Source of the DNA: Paracoccaceae bacterium
GTDB lineage: Bacteria > Pseudomonadota > Alphaproteobacteria > Rhodobacterales > Rhodobacteraceae
NCBI GenBank assembly: GCA_007128135.1
Contig: SKYA01000076.1
Location: forward strand, 1-39,054
Reading direction: 5' to 3'
DNA: 39,054 nt
A model generated the notes under the pieces. The model ran no database searches and had not been told where the DNA came from. It saw nothing but the letters and a program-made list of their open reading frames with translations. Positions 8,816 through 16,270 of this stretch are shown here, piece by piece. The position numbers and the translations under genes were made by a program. The stretch's first letter is position 1, and each line of letters starts with the position of its first letter.

Positions 8816-9693
8816 CAGCAGCGCCTGCAGGTCCGCTTGCCTTCGGGCTGGCGTTCTACCGGGTGATGCAGACACGCAATATCGGTCTGCTTTCGGCCGG
8901 GGTCGCCTTTTTCACCCTGCTCGCCATCTTTCCCGGACTGGCGGCCCTGATCTCGGTTCTCGGTGTCTTCGCCGACCCCGGGATGATCCAGGATCAGCTT
9001 GGCCTGATCGAGGATCTGGTGCCGCCTGCGGCGTTCACATTGCTCAGCAATCAGGTCACACGTCTGGTCTGGGCCAACGAGGGTGTTCTGGGATGGGCCA
9101 GTGTCCTGTCTCTGCTGTTCGCGCTGTTTCTGGCGCGGCGCGGTGTCGATGCCATGCTGACCGGGATCAATGCCATCCACGGCACGCCGCGCCGCAAGGG
9201 CGTGGCGCATGCCCTGCGGGTTCTGGGCATGACGCTGGGCATGGTGCTGGCCGGAGTTGTGGCTCTGCTGTCAATGCTGATCCTGCCCGTGGTGCTGGCC
9301 TTCTTCCCGATCGAGGGCGCGCGCGGATTGCTGATCGAACTGGGCCGCTGGACACTCTCGCTCGGGTTGGTCGCGATGTGGATATGGCTGTTCTACCGTA
9401 TCGGCCCCAATCGCCCGATGGGCAGCAAGCCGTGTCTGCGCCCGGGGCTGGTTCTGGCAATGGTGCTCTGGGTCGGCGCCTCGGCCGGGTTCACGATATA
9501 TCTGCAGAATTTCGGAAACTACAACGAGGTTTACGGCTCGATCGGTGCTGTAGTGGTGCTGCTGATGTGGTTCTACATATCGGCCTATGCCGTGCTGCTT
9601 GGCGGTGTGCTGAACGCCACGCTTGAGGGTCAGGACACGCCCCGCCCGCTCAACGCCATGTCGGATGAAACCGACCCGCCGGAGACAGCGTGA
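8812..9693 (+). CDS. YihY/BrkB family inner-membrane protein
   Basis: This is a polytopic membrane protein of about 293 residues with six predicted helices and no established biochemical function; family members were once annotated as ribonuclease BN. The conserved entry segment GLLSAGVAFFTLLAIFPGL and the region NFGNYNEVYGSIGAVVVLLMW are diagnostic. The start is uncertain. I use the TTG at 8812 that overlaps the hvrA stop (TTGA); the alternative is an ATG at 8761 inside hvrA, which adds 17 hydrophilic residues. Neither has a good ribosome-binding site. The 3' end overlaps the end of the convergent map gene by 44 bases. Confidence 0.9.
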   Translation: MTAAPAGPLAFGLAFYRVMQTRNIGLLSAGVAFFTLLAIFPGLAALISVLGVFADPGMIQDQLGLIEDLVPPAAFTLLSNQVTRLVWANEGVLGWASVLSLLFALFLARRGVDAMLTGINAIHGTPRRKGVAHALRVLGMTLGMVLAGVVALLSMLILPVVLAFFPIEGARGLLIELGRWTLSLGLVAMWIWLFYRIGPNRPMGSKPCLRPGLVLAMVLWVGASAGFTIYLQNFGNYNEVYGSIGAVVVLLMWFYISAYAVLLGGVLNATLEGQDTPRPLNAMSDETDPPETA

Positions 9694-10486
9694 ATATCTC
9701 GAACCCGCTCGCCGTTACCCCGATCGAATGCTCGAACTGCGCCGAGAGCGACTTGTCGCGGGTCACGGCGGTCCAGTCATCGGCCAGCACCTTGGTCTCT
9801 GGCCGGCCCAGATTGACCATCGGCTCGATGGTGAAGAACATCCCCTCCTCCAGCCGCGGCCCCTGCCCCGCCCGCCCGTAGTGCAGCACATTGGGTGGCG
9901 CATGGAACACCCGCCCCAGACCATGCCCGCAGAAATCCCGCACCACTGACATGCGCTGGCTTTCGACATAGGACTGGATCGCATGGCCGATATCGCCGAA
10001 GGTATTGCCCGGCCGCACGGCCTCGATTCCCAGCATCAGCGCGTCATAGGTGACCTGGATCAGCCGCTCGGATTTGCGCGGCAAATCGCCCGCCACGAAC
10101 ATGCGCGATGTGTCGCCATACCAGCCATCGACAATCACCGTGACATCAATGTTGAGAATGTCGCCGGTCTTGAGCAGCTTGTCACCCGGGATACCATGGC
10201 AGACCACATGATTGACCGAGATGCAGCTGGCATGCTGATAGCCCCGATACCCGATCGTCGCCGAGGTCGCCCCAGCCTGCGCGACCTTCCCGGTGATGAT
10301 ACGGTCGATCTCGCCGGTTGTCTGGCCGGGAAAGACATGGTCGGCGATGTCATCGAGTATCGTCGCGGCCAGACGTCCTGCCTTGTGCATGCCTGCAAAA
10401 TCCGCCGGGCTGTGGATGCGAATCCCCTCGCGCGTAACCCGCCCGTCATGTGTCTCGTCCACGGTAAAACTCCGCTTTTCTTGCAT
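9650..10486 (-). CDS. map: methionine aminopeptidase, type I
   Basis: This metalloprotease removes the initiator methionine from nascent proteins. The 278-residue sequence has the five metal ligands D114, D125, H188, E221 and E252 in their standard contexts (NIDVTVIVDGWYGDTS, CGHGLGR, FTIEPMV, FEHSIGVT), plus H97 in CHGIPG. The ATG at 10486 gives a 30-residue N-terminal extension before the pita-bread domain, similar to other alphaproteobacterial type I enzymes; no strong ribosome-binding site is visible. The reading frame stays open far upstream across the kinase gene on the other strand, which is a composition effect. The end overlaps yihY. Confidence 0.95.
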   Translation of the reverse strand: MQEKRSFTVDETHDGRVTREGIRIHSPADFAGMHKAGRLAATILDDIADHVFPGQTTGEIDRIITGKVAQAGATSATIGYRGYQHASCISVNHVVCHGIPGDKLLKTGDILNIDVTVIVDGWYGDTSRMFVAGDLPRKSERLIQVTYDALMLGIEAVRPGNTFGDIGHAIQSYVESQRMSVVRDFCGHGLGRVFHAPPNVLHYGRAGQGPRLEEGMFFTIEPMVNLGRPETKVLADDWTAVTRDKSLSAQFEHSIGVTASGFEIFTLSPAGRFHPTWR

Positions 10487-10609
10487 CGAGCGGCAAAATA
10501 GAATGAGACGCGGAAGAAAACCAGTCCGGGTTGGGGCTTTTGCATCGGGCAAGGCGTCGCAAGTGACCCGTTGTTGCAGCAGGACGGCGCCAGCGCCGCG
10601 CCACCAGGG

Positions 10610-13510
10610 ATGGATCGGACAGGAGTGATGGAAGATGCAACGCAAGTCAGCGCCGACCTGCACGCCCCTCTTCAGGAGGCAGACCTGGTCGCGGCTTATG
10701 CGGAGGCTCAGGTTGCCCTGCAACATGCCATCGGCTTCGACACCGCCCCCGATATCCTGTCCGCACTCGCCAGCATAGGTCAGGCAACGCGTGCCGACAG
10801 GGCCTATCTGTTTCGAATCCGCGAAATGGTCTATGTCGAGAATACGCATGAATGGTGCCGCGAGGGCATCATGCCGATGCAGGCCGAGTTGCAGCAGATT
10901 CCCTTTTCCGTCGGCGATGCGTTCTGGTCGGGCTTCCGCAGGAACGGCTGTTTCCTGCTCGAGGATATCGAGGCGCTGGCATTCGGCTCTGACCTGCGCC
11001 AGGTCCTGCGCGATCAGGACATCCGCTCGCTGATCGCGGCACCGCTGTGGCGTGATGGCGAGATGCATGGTTTCATCGGCCTCGATTATGTGCGCGGCAA
11101 GCATCACTTCTCGCAAACCGAGATCGCGCTTCTCAAGGGCTTTGCCGCATCGCTGGACCTTGCGCTGCATGGCCACGAGCGCGAGCTTCAGCGCAGGCGG
11201 ATGCAGGCGGAAGTGCAATCGGCGCATGACCGGATTGGCGCCATGGTCACCGCATTGCCGGAATTGCTGATCGAGACAGACGCCAGGGGTGTGGTAACAG
11301 GCTTTCACCAGAGCGCTCCGATGACATTCGCGCTTGCCCCGGAAGAGGTGATCGGCCAGCCGCTCGAAGCCTTCCTGCCCGCGCATGTCGTCGGGATGTG
11401 CCGCAAGGCGATGGTCGAGGCCCGCCAGAGCGGCTGGTCCGACATGTATGACTACACGCTTCAGATCGATGGCGTCGCCAAGCGTTTCGTGTTGCATGTG
11501 ACCTCCAGCGGCAATGCGCGCGACGGACGCCAGCACGGCTTTCTGTTCGTGGTGCGCGACATTACCGAAAGTTTCATGCAGGACACCCGCATTCGCCAGC
11601 TCGGGCGCGTGGCCGAATTGTCGACGAACCTCATCATGCTCACCGATGCGGACCGCAACGTCACCTGGATGAACCCTGCGGCCGTCTCGCGCACCGGCAT
11701 TGCGCTGGAAGATGCGATCGGCCAGCTTCCCAGCACGGTCCTGCGCTACAGTTCGGACGACGGCGGTGTGCAGCTCAGGGCATTCTGTGCGCTGCTGGAC
11801 CAGGGTCAGGACATCGAGCAGGAAGTGCGCGCCATCGATCATCGCGGCCTTCCCTATTGGCTCAACCTTAATGTCCAGCCTCTGCGTGACCCGGCAGGCG
11901 AAACCAGGGGCTTCATGGTGGTCGGCAGCGATGTGACCTTGCACAAGCTGGCCGAAGTGCGCGCCCTGCGCGACCGGCAAAGCGCGATGGACGCCTCGCG
12001 CGATGCCATCGCGATTGTCCAGCCCGATGGCCAGTTGACATATCTCAACCCGCTGTTCCGGCAATTGCTGGGCATACCGCTTGATGTCGCCGCCGAAACG
12101 CTGGTGTGGCATGATATTCGGCCGGAATCCTTCACGCCGGAACTTCAGACCATCCTGCCCGAACTCTATTCCGCCGGGCACTGGGCCGGCGAGGTGACGC
12201 TGCTGGTGCCCGAGGGCGCGGACCGGGTCTTCGACGTGTCCATGTCGGTGCAGGATGACGGCAGCTTTCTGGCCATCGCCCGCGAAGTGACCGACCGCAA
12301 GGCCGCCGAAATGCAGCAGGCGCTGCTGCGCGAGAAACTGCAGGTCGCCCAGAGCCGCCAGCTTGTCGCCCAGCTTGCGGGGGGGCTCGCGCATGATGTC
12401 GCCAATGTGCTGGCCGTGATTACCCAGTCGCTGGAAATGCTCAAACCCGTCGTGGCACCTCCAGCCTCCGAGAGCCTGAACAGGATCGAGTCCGCCGCCG
12501 AACAGGCCAGGGCACTGGTGGGCAACCTGTCAAGGCTGGGCCAGCGCAGTTCCTCGCGCAACGCCATTGCACTCGATCAGAGCATCCGGCAGGCGACCGA
12601 TCTGGTCCGCCCGAGCCTTGGGCCGGAAATCGCCCTGCACCTCGACCTGCCCGCCGCACCGCTCGAGGTGATGGGCGAGCAGACGGCGGTCATGCAGGTC
12701 ATGCTCAATCTGATGCTCAATGCCCGCGATGCCCTCGCCGGGACAGACGGTACCGGCAGCGCGGGCCATATCCGCGTCAGGCTGCGCCGGACCAGGGCCG
12801 CAGATCTCGCCGCCCCGCTTGATCTGGGGGTCGTGATTGACGGACAACCCTACGGGCTTGTCGAAATCGCCGATAGCGGCAAGGGGATCCCCCCCGGAAT
12901 CCGCCGCCAGATGCTCGAGCCGTATTTCACCACCAAGGGCGCAGGGGGAGCAGGGCTTGGCCTGTCCATCGTGACCGATATCCTGCAGATACACGAAGGG
13001 GCGCTGCGCGTGCTCTCCACACCCGGCGAGGACACGGTGTTTCAGGTCTTCTGGCCCCTGCTGAGATCCTCCTACGAGCCCGCGACCGAACCCCTGCGCG
13101 ACATGCAGATCCTGCTGGTGGACAATGATGACACCATGCTTGCGGGATTGTCCGAAGCCCTGTCACAGGCCGGGGCCGACCCCGTCAGCTGCATTGACCC
13201 GCGCGAGGCGCTCGGGGCCGTCAGGGCTGATCCGGCTTGCTGGGACGCCGTCGTTACCGACCATGACATGGGGTCGATGTCGGGCAGCAAGCTGGCCACG
13301 GAGCTTCACAAGCTGAACCCGGACCTGCCAATTTTCATGGTAACGGGCGCAAACAAGTTGCCATGCGCAACCAATCCTGCGATCACTATGGTATTGAGAA
13401 AACCTGTTTCCGCCTCTGTTCTTGTCAATGTTCTCCTGAAATCGAAGCAGCGCCACATGCACCGCGCCGGGGAGACGACGCATGACACTGCGCCTGTTGA
13501 TAGCGGATGA
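10610..13510 (+). CDS. hybrid sensor histidine kinase (GAF-PAS3-HisKA-HATPase-REC)
   Basis: The protein has about 966 residues and no membrane segment, so it is a cytoplasmic sensor. Domains in order: GAF-like (about 30-190), three PAS domains (about 205-320, 325-450, 455-570), a dimerisation domain with phospho-accepting H595 in GGLAHDVANVLAVI, an ATPase domain with the N box NLMLNARDAL, G1 IADSGKGIP, the F box EPYFTTK and G2 GAGLGLSI, then a receiver (about 830-950) with likely phospho-acceptor D884 in VVTDHDMGS and lysine in LRKPVS. The H-box type resembles NtrB-like kinases. Starts at 10571 (TTG), 10610 and 10628 (ATG) are all possible; AGGAG lies very close to the last. The response regulator gene overlaps the 3' end by 29 bases. 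The signal is unknown. Confidence 0.92.
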   Translation: MDRTGVMEDATQVSADLHAPLQEADLVAAYAEAQVALQHAIGFDTAPDILSALASIGQATRADRAYLFRIREMVYVENTHEWCREGIMPMQAELQQIPFSVGDAFWSGFRRNGCFLLEDIEALAFGSDLRQVLRDQDIRSLIAAPLWRDGEMHGFIGLDYVRGKHHFSQTEIALLKGFAASLDLALHGHERELQRRRMQAEVQSAHDRIGAMVTALPELLIETDARGVVTGFHQSAPMTFALAPEEVIGQPLEAFLPAHVVGMCRKAMVEARQSGWSDMYDYTLQIDGVAKRFVLHVTSSGNARDGRQHGFLFVVRDITESFMQDTRIRQLGRVAELSTNLIMLTDADRNVTWMNPAAVSRTGIALEDAIGQLPSTVLRYSSDDGGVQLRAFCALLDQGQDIEQEVRAIDHRGLPYWLNLNVQPLRDPAGETRGFMVVGSDVTLHKLAEVRALRDRQSAMDASRDAIAIVQPDGQLTYLNPLFRQLLGIPLDVAAETLVWHDIRPESFTPELQTILPELYSAGHWAGEVTLLVPEGADRVFDVSMSVQDDGSFLAIAREVTDRKAAEMQQALLREKLQVAQSRQLVAQLAGGLAHDVANVLAVITQSLEMLKPVVAPPASESLNRIESAAEQARALVGNLSRLGQRSSSRNAIALDQSIRQATDLVRPSLGPEIALHLDLPAAPLEVMGEQTAVMQVMLNLMLNARDALAGTDGTGSAGHIRVRLRRTRAADLAAPLDLGVVIDGQPYGLVEIADSGKGIPPGIRRQMLEPYFTTKGAGGAGLGLSIVTDILQIHEGALRVLSTPGEDTVFQVFWPLLRSSYEPATEPLRDMQILLVDNDDTMLAGLSEALSQAGADPVSCIDPREALGAVRADPACWDAVVTDHDMGSMSGSKLATELHKLNPDLPIFMVTGANKLPCATNPAITMVLRKPVSASVLVNVLLKSKQRHMHRAGETTHDTAPVDSG

Positions 13511-14126
13511 TCACAAGCTGCTCCGCGACACGCTGAGCAGCTTTCTCAGCCAGCAGGACGACATCCAGATCGTCTCGGTCGGTGATGTCGAGGAGGCACG
13601 CGCCGCCATCGCGCGCGAGGCCCCGTTCGATCTGGTGCTTCTCGATTACGGGATGCCCGGAATGGAGGCTCTCGACGGCCTACGCCGAATCCTCGCGCTG
13701 GAACCCGCGCCACCCGTGGCGCTGATCTCGGGCATGGCCCCGCGCGAGGTGGTCGAGCAGGCACTGGCGCTGGGAGTACGTGGCTTCCTGCACAAGACCA
13801 TGCCGGCCACCTCGCTGCTCAACGCCATCCGCTTCATGGTGCTGGGCGAGCGTTTCGTGCCAGTGGATTTCCTTGTTGGCACGGAAACGACGACGAACCA
13901 GAAAGCCTTGCCCAGGGGCGGTCTGCAGAGACCGCCGGGGTTGTCTGCGCGCGAGTTCGATGTGCTGCAGGCGCTGTGTGCGGGCAAGACCAACAAGGAA
14001 ATCGCCCGTGATCTCGGGCTTGGCGAGCCGACCGTCAAGCTTCATGTCAAGACACTTTACCGCCGCCTCGGGGCCAGTAACAGAACCCAGGCCGCCATGA
14101 TCGCGCGGACGCGCAACCTGTGCTGA
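13482..14126 (+). CDS. LuxR/NarL-type response regulator
   Basis: This 214-residue protein is the likely output partner of the overlapping hybrid kinase. The receiver domain (1-120) has the acidic pocket ADD (D9, D10), the phospho-acceptor D55 in DLVLLDYGMPG, and a conserved lysine in FLHKTMP. The LuxR-type helix-turn-helix (about 147-205) reads LSAREFDVLQALCAGKTNKEIARDL and then a typical recognition helix in PTVKLHVKTLYRRLG. The ATG lies 29 bases before the kinase stop, so the two are translated from one message. Because the kinase carries its own receiver, phosphate flow may branch between the two receivers. The target genes cannot be seen. Confidence 0.95.
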   Translation: MTLRLLIADDHKLLRDTLSSFLSQQDDIQIVSVGDVEEARAAIAREAPFDLVLLDYGMPGMEALDGLRRILALEPAPPVALISGMAPREVVEQALALGVRGFLHKTMPATSLLNAIRFMVLGERFVPVDFLVGTETTTNQKALPRGGLQRPPGLSAREFDVLQALCAGKTNKEIARDLGLGEPTVKLHVKTLYRRLGASNRTQAAMIARTRNLC

Positions 14127-14258
14127 CGGGCCCCGGGCAGGCAAAAACGCATCACTCGCAGCGCCTTGTGCTTCATGCCGCTGGTTTCGCGACAAAAGCT
14201 CTGCTAGCCTCGACTCATAAGCTGCGGAAAACGCGGCAGGGCAGTGACAGAGGCAGAG

Positions 14259-15290
14259 ATGGCACAGGCGACCCCGCTCGGCGGCGTTTTCGCGCTGGAC
14301 TGGAACAATACCGAAACCGACGATGTGCAGGGTCTCGCGCCGCAATGGCTGCGCGTCGGGGCCTCGTGGCGATGGGACGGCGTGCCGGTCCGGCTTGATG
14401 GCCGACCCGGCGTCATCCCGCTTGGCATCGGGCGCGAGCAGAGCGAGCTTCACGCCCGCGCGCGCCAGATCGCCGAGCGGCTGAGTGGCACCATCCGTCC
14501 CCTGCCCCGCCCTGACGCCCGTCGGGACGCACCGCCCGACGGCTTTGTGCTTACCGACGGCTTCCATGTCTATCTTGCACGCATCGTCACGATCCGGCGC
14601 GGGCAGTTCGTCGTGTTCGAAGGCGCCCTGCCCCCCTATGGTCAGACCTGCTGGATAACATCGGTGAATCTTGGCGCACCCGACGCCAGGCCGGCGGATG
14701 ACAGCGTGATCTGCTTTGCCTCCGATGCCCTGATCTCGACCCCTCGCGGGCCGGTTCCCATTGCCCGGCTCTGCGCCGGGGATCAGGTCCTGACACAGGA
14801 TAACGGCCCCCAGCCCGTGATGTGGGTCGGACAAAGCACGCTTTCGGGGATGGCGCTGCGCCACCATCCGCATCTTCGCCCGATCCGCCTGCGCCGCGGA
14901 TCCCTCATCGACGGCCTGCCCGAGGAGGATCTCTGCGTTTCGCCCGCGCATCGCGTTCTGGTGCGCGGCGTACAGGCGCGCGCCCTGTTCGGCTGCGATG
15001 AGGTCCTCGCGCGGGCGGGCGATCTGGTCGATTACCATACCATTTCCCCTGATACGGCGCTGCATGGCGTGACCTATGTGCATCTGCTGTTCGAGGCGCA
15101 TCAGATCATCTTTGCCAATGGCCTGCCCACCGAAAGCTTCCACCCCGCACTTGCCCCCGAGGCCACCTTGCGCCAGCACCGGCACGCGCTACGGCAACTC
15201 TCGGATCGTCTGCTCCATGCCCCCGATAGCTATGGCCCGACCGTCCGGCGCTGCCTGAATGCCGGCGAGGCCGCCCTGCTGGCCGCCTGA
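14259..15290 (+). CDS. Hint-domain (intein/hedgehog-fold) protein
   Basis: The 343-residue protein has an N-terminal region of about 150 residues without a recognised domain and a C-terminal Hint domain (Hint_2 type, about 149-297). The self-splicing fold is marked by C152 at the start (VICFASDALISTPRGPVPI), a block-B-like SPAHRVLV with H231, and the terminal block HLLFEAHQIIFANGLPTESF. Such domains can cleave the chain at the cysteine; here residues 1-151 would be released, which is an inference. These proteins are frequent in Rhodobacterales and their role is unknown. The ATG at 14259 is preferred over a GTG at 14244 because AGAGGCAGAG lies between them. No signal peptide is seen. Confidence 0.85.
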   Translation: MAQATPLGGVFALDWNNTETDDVQGLAPQWLRVGASWRWDGVPVRLDGRPGVIPLGIGREQSELHARARQIAERLSGTIRPLPRPDARRDAPPDGFVLTDGFHVYLARIVTIRRGQFVVFEGALPPYGQTCWITSVNLGAPDARPADDSVICFASDALISTPRGPVPIARLCAGDQVLTQDNGPQPVMWVGQSTLSGMALRHHPHLRPIRLRRGSLIDGLPEEDLCVSPAHRVLVRGVQARALFGCDEVLARAGDLVDYHTISPDTALHGVTYVHLLFEAHQIIFANGLPTESFHPALAPEATLRQHRHALRQLSDRLLHAPDSYGPTVRRCLNAGEAALLAA

Positions 15291-15307
15291 CCGGGCCCGA
15301 CTTGGGC

Positions 15308-15335
15308 TTGACTCGGGCTCCGCGCCGCGTATAAG
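15308..15335 (+). promoter_or_regulatory. sigma-70-type promoter of rpsD
   Basis: The -35 element TTGACT (15308-15313) and the -10 element TATAAG (15330-15335) are separated by 16 bases, close to the housekeeping consensus and well placed 140 bases before the rpsD start. Transcription would begin near 15341-15343. This is the clearest promoter in the window. The assignment rests on sequence alone. Confidence 0.7.
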
Positions 15336-15343
15336 GCCGCCAT

Positions 15344-15367
15344 CCCGAGGCGCTGCCTCGGGTGTTT
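15344..15367 (+). promoter_or_regulatory. 5' leader hairpin of rpsD transcript
   Basis: A perfect 8-base stem (CCCGAGGC / GCCTCGGG) with loop GCT is followed by TGTTTT. It looks like an intrinsic terminator for the upstream Hint gene. However, the predicted rpsD promoter lies just before it, so the hairpin would form the very 5' end of the rpsD message. It may be a terminator for the upstream gene, a leader element (attenuation or S4 feedback), or a 5'-end stabilising structure. Confidence 0.6.
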
Positions 15368-15475
15368 TCATTGGTGTTGGAGGCCCTCGCAAGAGGCACC
15401 CTGTCGCCCGGCCAAAACCGGGAGAGGACAACGCCCTTCACAACGCGCATCCGCGCAACACGAAGGAGATCAGCC

Positions 15476-16096
15476 GTGACCAAACGCACGTCTGCCAAGT
15501 ACAAGATCGACCGCCGCATGGGCGAAAACATCTGGGGCCGCCCGAAAAGCCCAGTGAACAAGCGTGACTACGGCCCCGGCCAGCACGGCCAGCGCCGCAA
15601 GGGCAAGCTGTCGGATTTCGGCACCCAACTGCGCGCCAAGCAGAAACTCAAGGGTCATTATGGCGATCTGACCGAAAAGCAGTTTCGTCGCATCTATGCC
15701 GAGGCCGAGCGGATCAAGGGCGACACGGGTGAAAACCTGATCGGCCTGCTCGAGCGCCGCCTCGATGCCGTGGTCTATCGCGCGAAATTCGTGCCCACCG
15801 TCTTCGCTGCCCGGCAGTTCGTGAACCACGGCCATGTCACCGTGAACGGCGCGCGCGTCAACATTCCCAGCTACCGCGTGCGCGAGGGCGATGTGATTGC
15901 GGTACGCGACAAGTCCAGGCAACTGGCGATCGTGCTTGAGGCCGTCGGCCTCGCCGAGCGTGACGTCCCGGACTATCTGGACGTCGATCACTCCAAGATG
16001 ACCGCCACCTTCGTGCGCACACCCAGTCTTGGCGATGTACCCTATGCAGTGCAGATGGAACCGAACCTGGTGGTCGAATTCTACGCGAAGAACTGA
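15476..16096 (+). CDS. rpsD: 30S ribosomal protein S4
   Basis: S4 is a primary 16S rRNA-binding protein that starts assembly of the small subunit. The 206-residue protein begins at GTG (15476) with the strong site GAAGGAG 7 bases upstream and shows the family start [20 protein letters not shown]. The S4 RNA-binding domain is at about 97-160 ([36 protein letters not shown]). It ends in VVEFYAKN, as expected. The gene is monocistronic, with its own promoter upstream and an intrinsic terminator directly after it. The frame is open 38 codons upstream of the GTG but without homology. Confidence 0.97.
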   Translation: MTKRTSAKYKIDRRMGENIWGRPKSPVNKRDYGPGQHGQRRKGKLSDFGTQLRAKQKLKGHYGDLTEKQFRRIYAEAERIKGDTGENLIGLLERRLDAVVYRAKFVPTVFAARQFVNHGHVTVNGARVNIPSYRVREGDVIAVRDKSRQLAIVLEAVGLAERDVPDYLDVDHSKMTATFVRTPSLGDVPYAVQMEPNLVVEFYAKN

Positions 16097-16122
16097 TCTT
16101 CGCGACCCTGACCAGAACAGGG

Positions 16123-16147
16123 GCCCTGCCGCGAGGCAGGGCTTTTT
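16123..16147 (+). terminator. rho-independent terminator of rpsD
   Basis: A perfect 8-base GC-rich stem (GCCCTGCC / GGCAGGGC) with the stable tetraloop GCGA is followed by TTTTT, 27 bases after the rpsD stop. This is a textbook intrinsic terminator. Confidence 0.9.
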
Positions 16148-16194
16148 CATATTCGCCAGCCTGTCTGCGGTGCCGAAGCGGAACCCGCCCCTGC

Positions 16195-16248
16195 CTGCCT
16201 GCCCTGCGGGCGGTCAGCCCTCCCGCCTGCCGCCCGCAGGGCAGGCAG
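16195..16248. repeat. 19-base perfect inverted repeat
   Basis: Arms 16195-16213 and 16230-16248 are exact reverse complements (CTGCCTGCCCTGCGGGCGG and its complement) around a 16-base spacer. It lies between convergent rpsD and the DUF4175 gene. Without a T-run it is not a classical terminator, but it would form a strong hairpin at the end of the minus-strand operon message. Confidence 0.75.
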
Positions 16249-16270
16249 AGGTCAGAGGTCAGAGGTCAGA
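16246..16270. repeat. heptamer tandem repeat at gene end
   Basis: Three and a half copies of CAGAGGT run from the palindrome arm into the 3' end of the DUF4175 gene; the gene's stop codon (16268-16266 on minus) lies inside the array. Seven is not a multiple of three, so copy-number change would shift the extreme C-terminus or the stop. Confidence 0.7.

Noticed and set aside
10487-12394. Upstream extension of the map frame through the kinase gene
   Set aside because: Only the part from 10486 downwards carries methionine aminopeptidase sequence; the rest is the antisense shadow of the kinase.
13680-15185. 501-codon minus-strand open frame opposite the response regulator and Hint genes
   Set aside because: No domain, no initiation site, and both sense genes have clear motifs.
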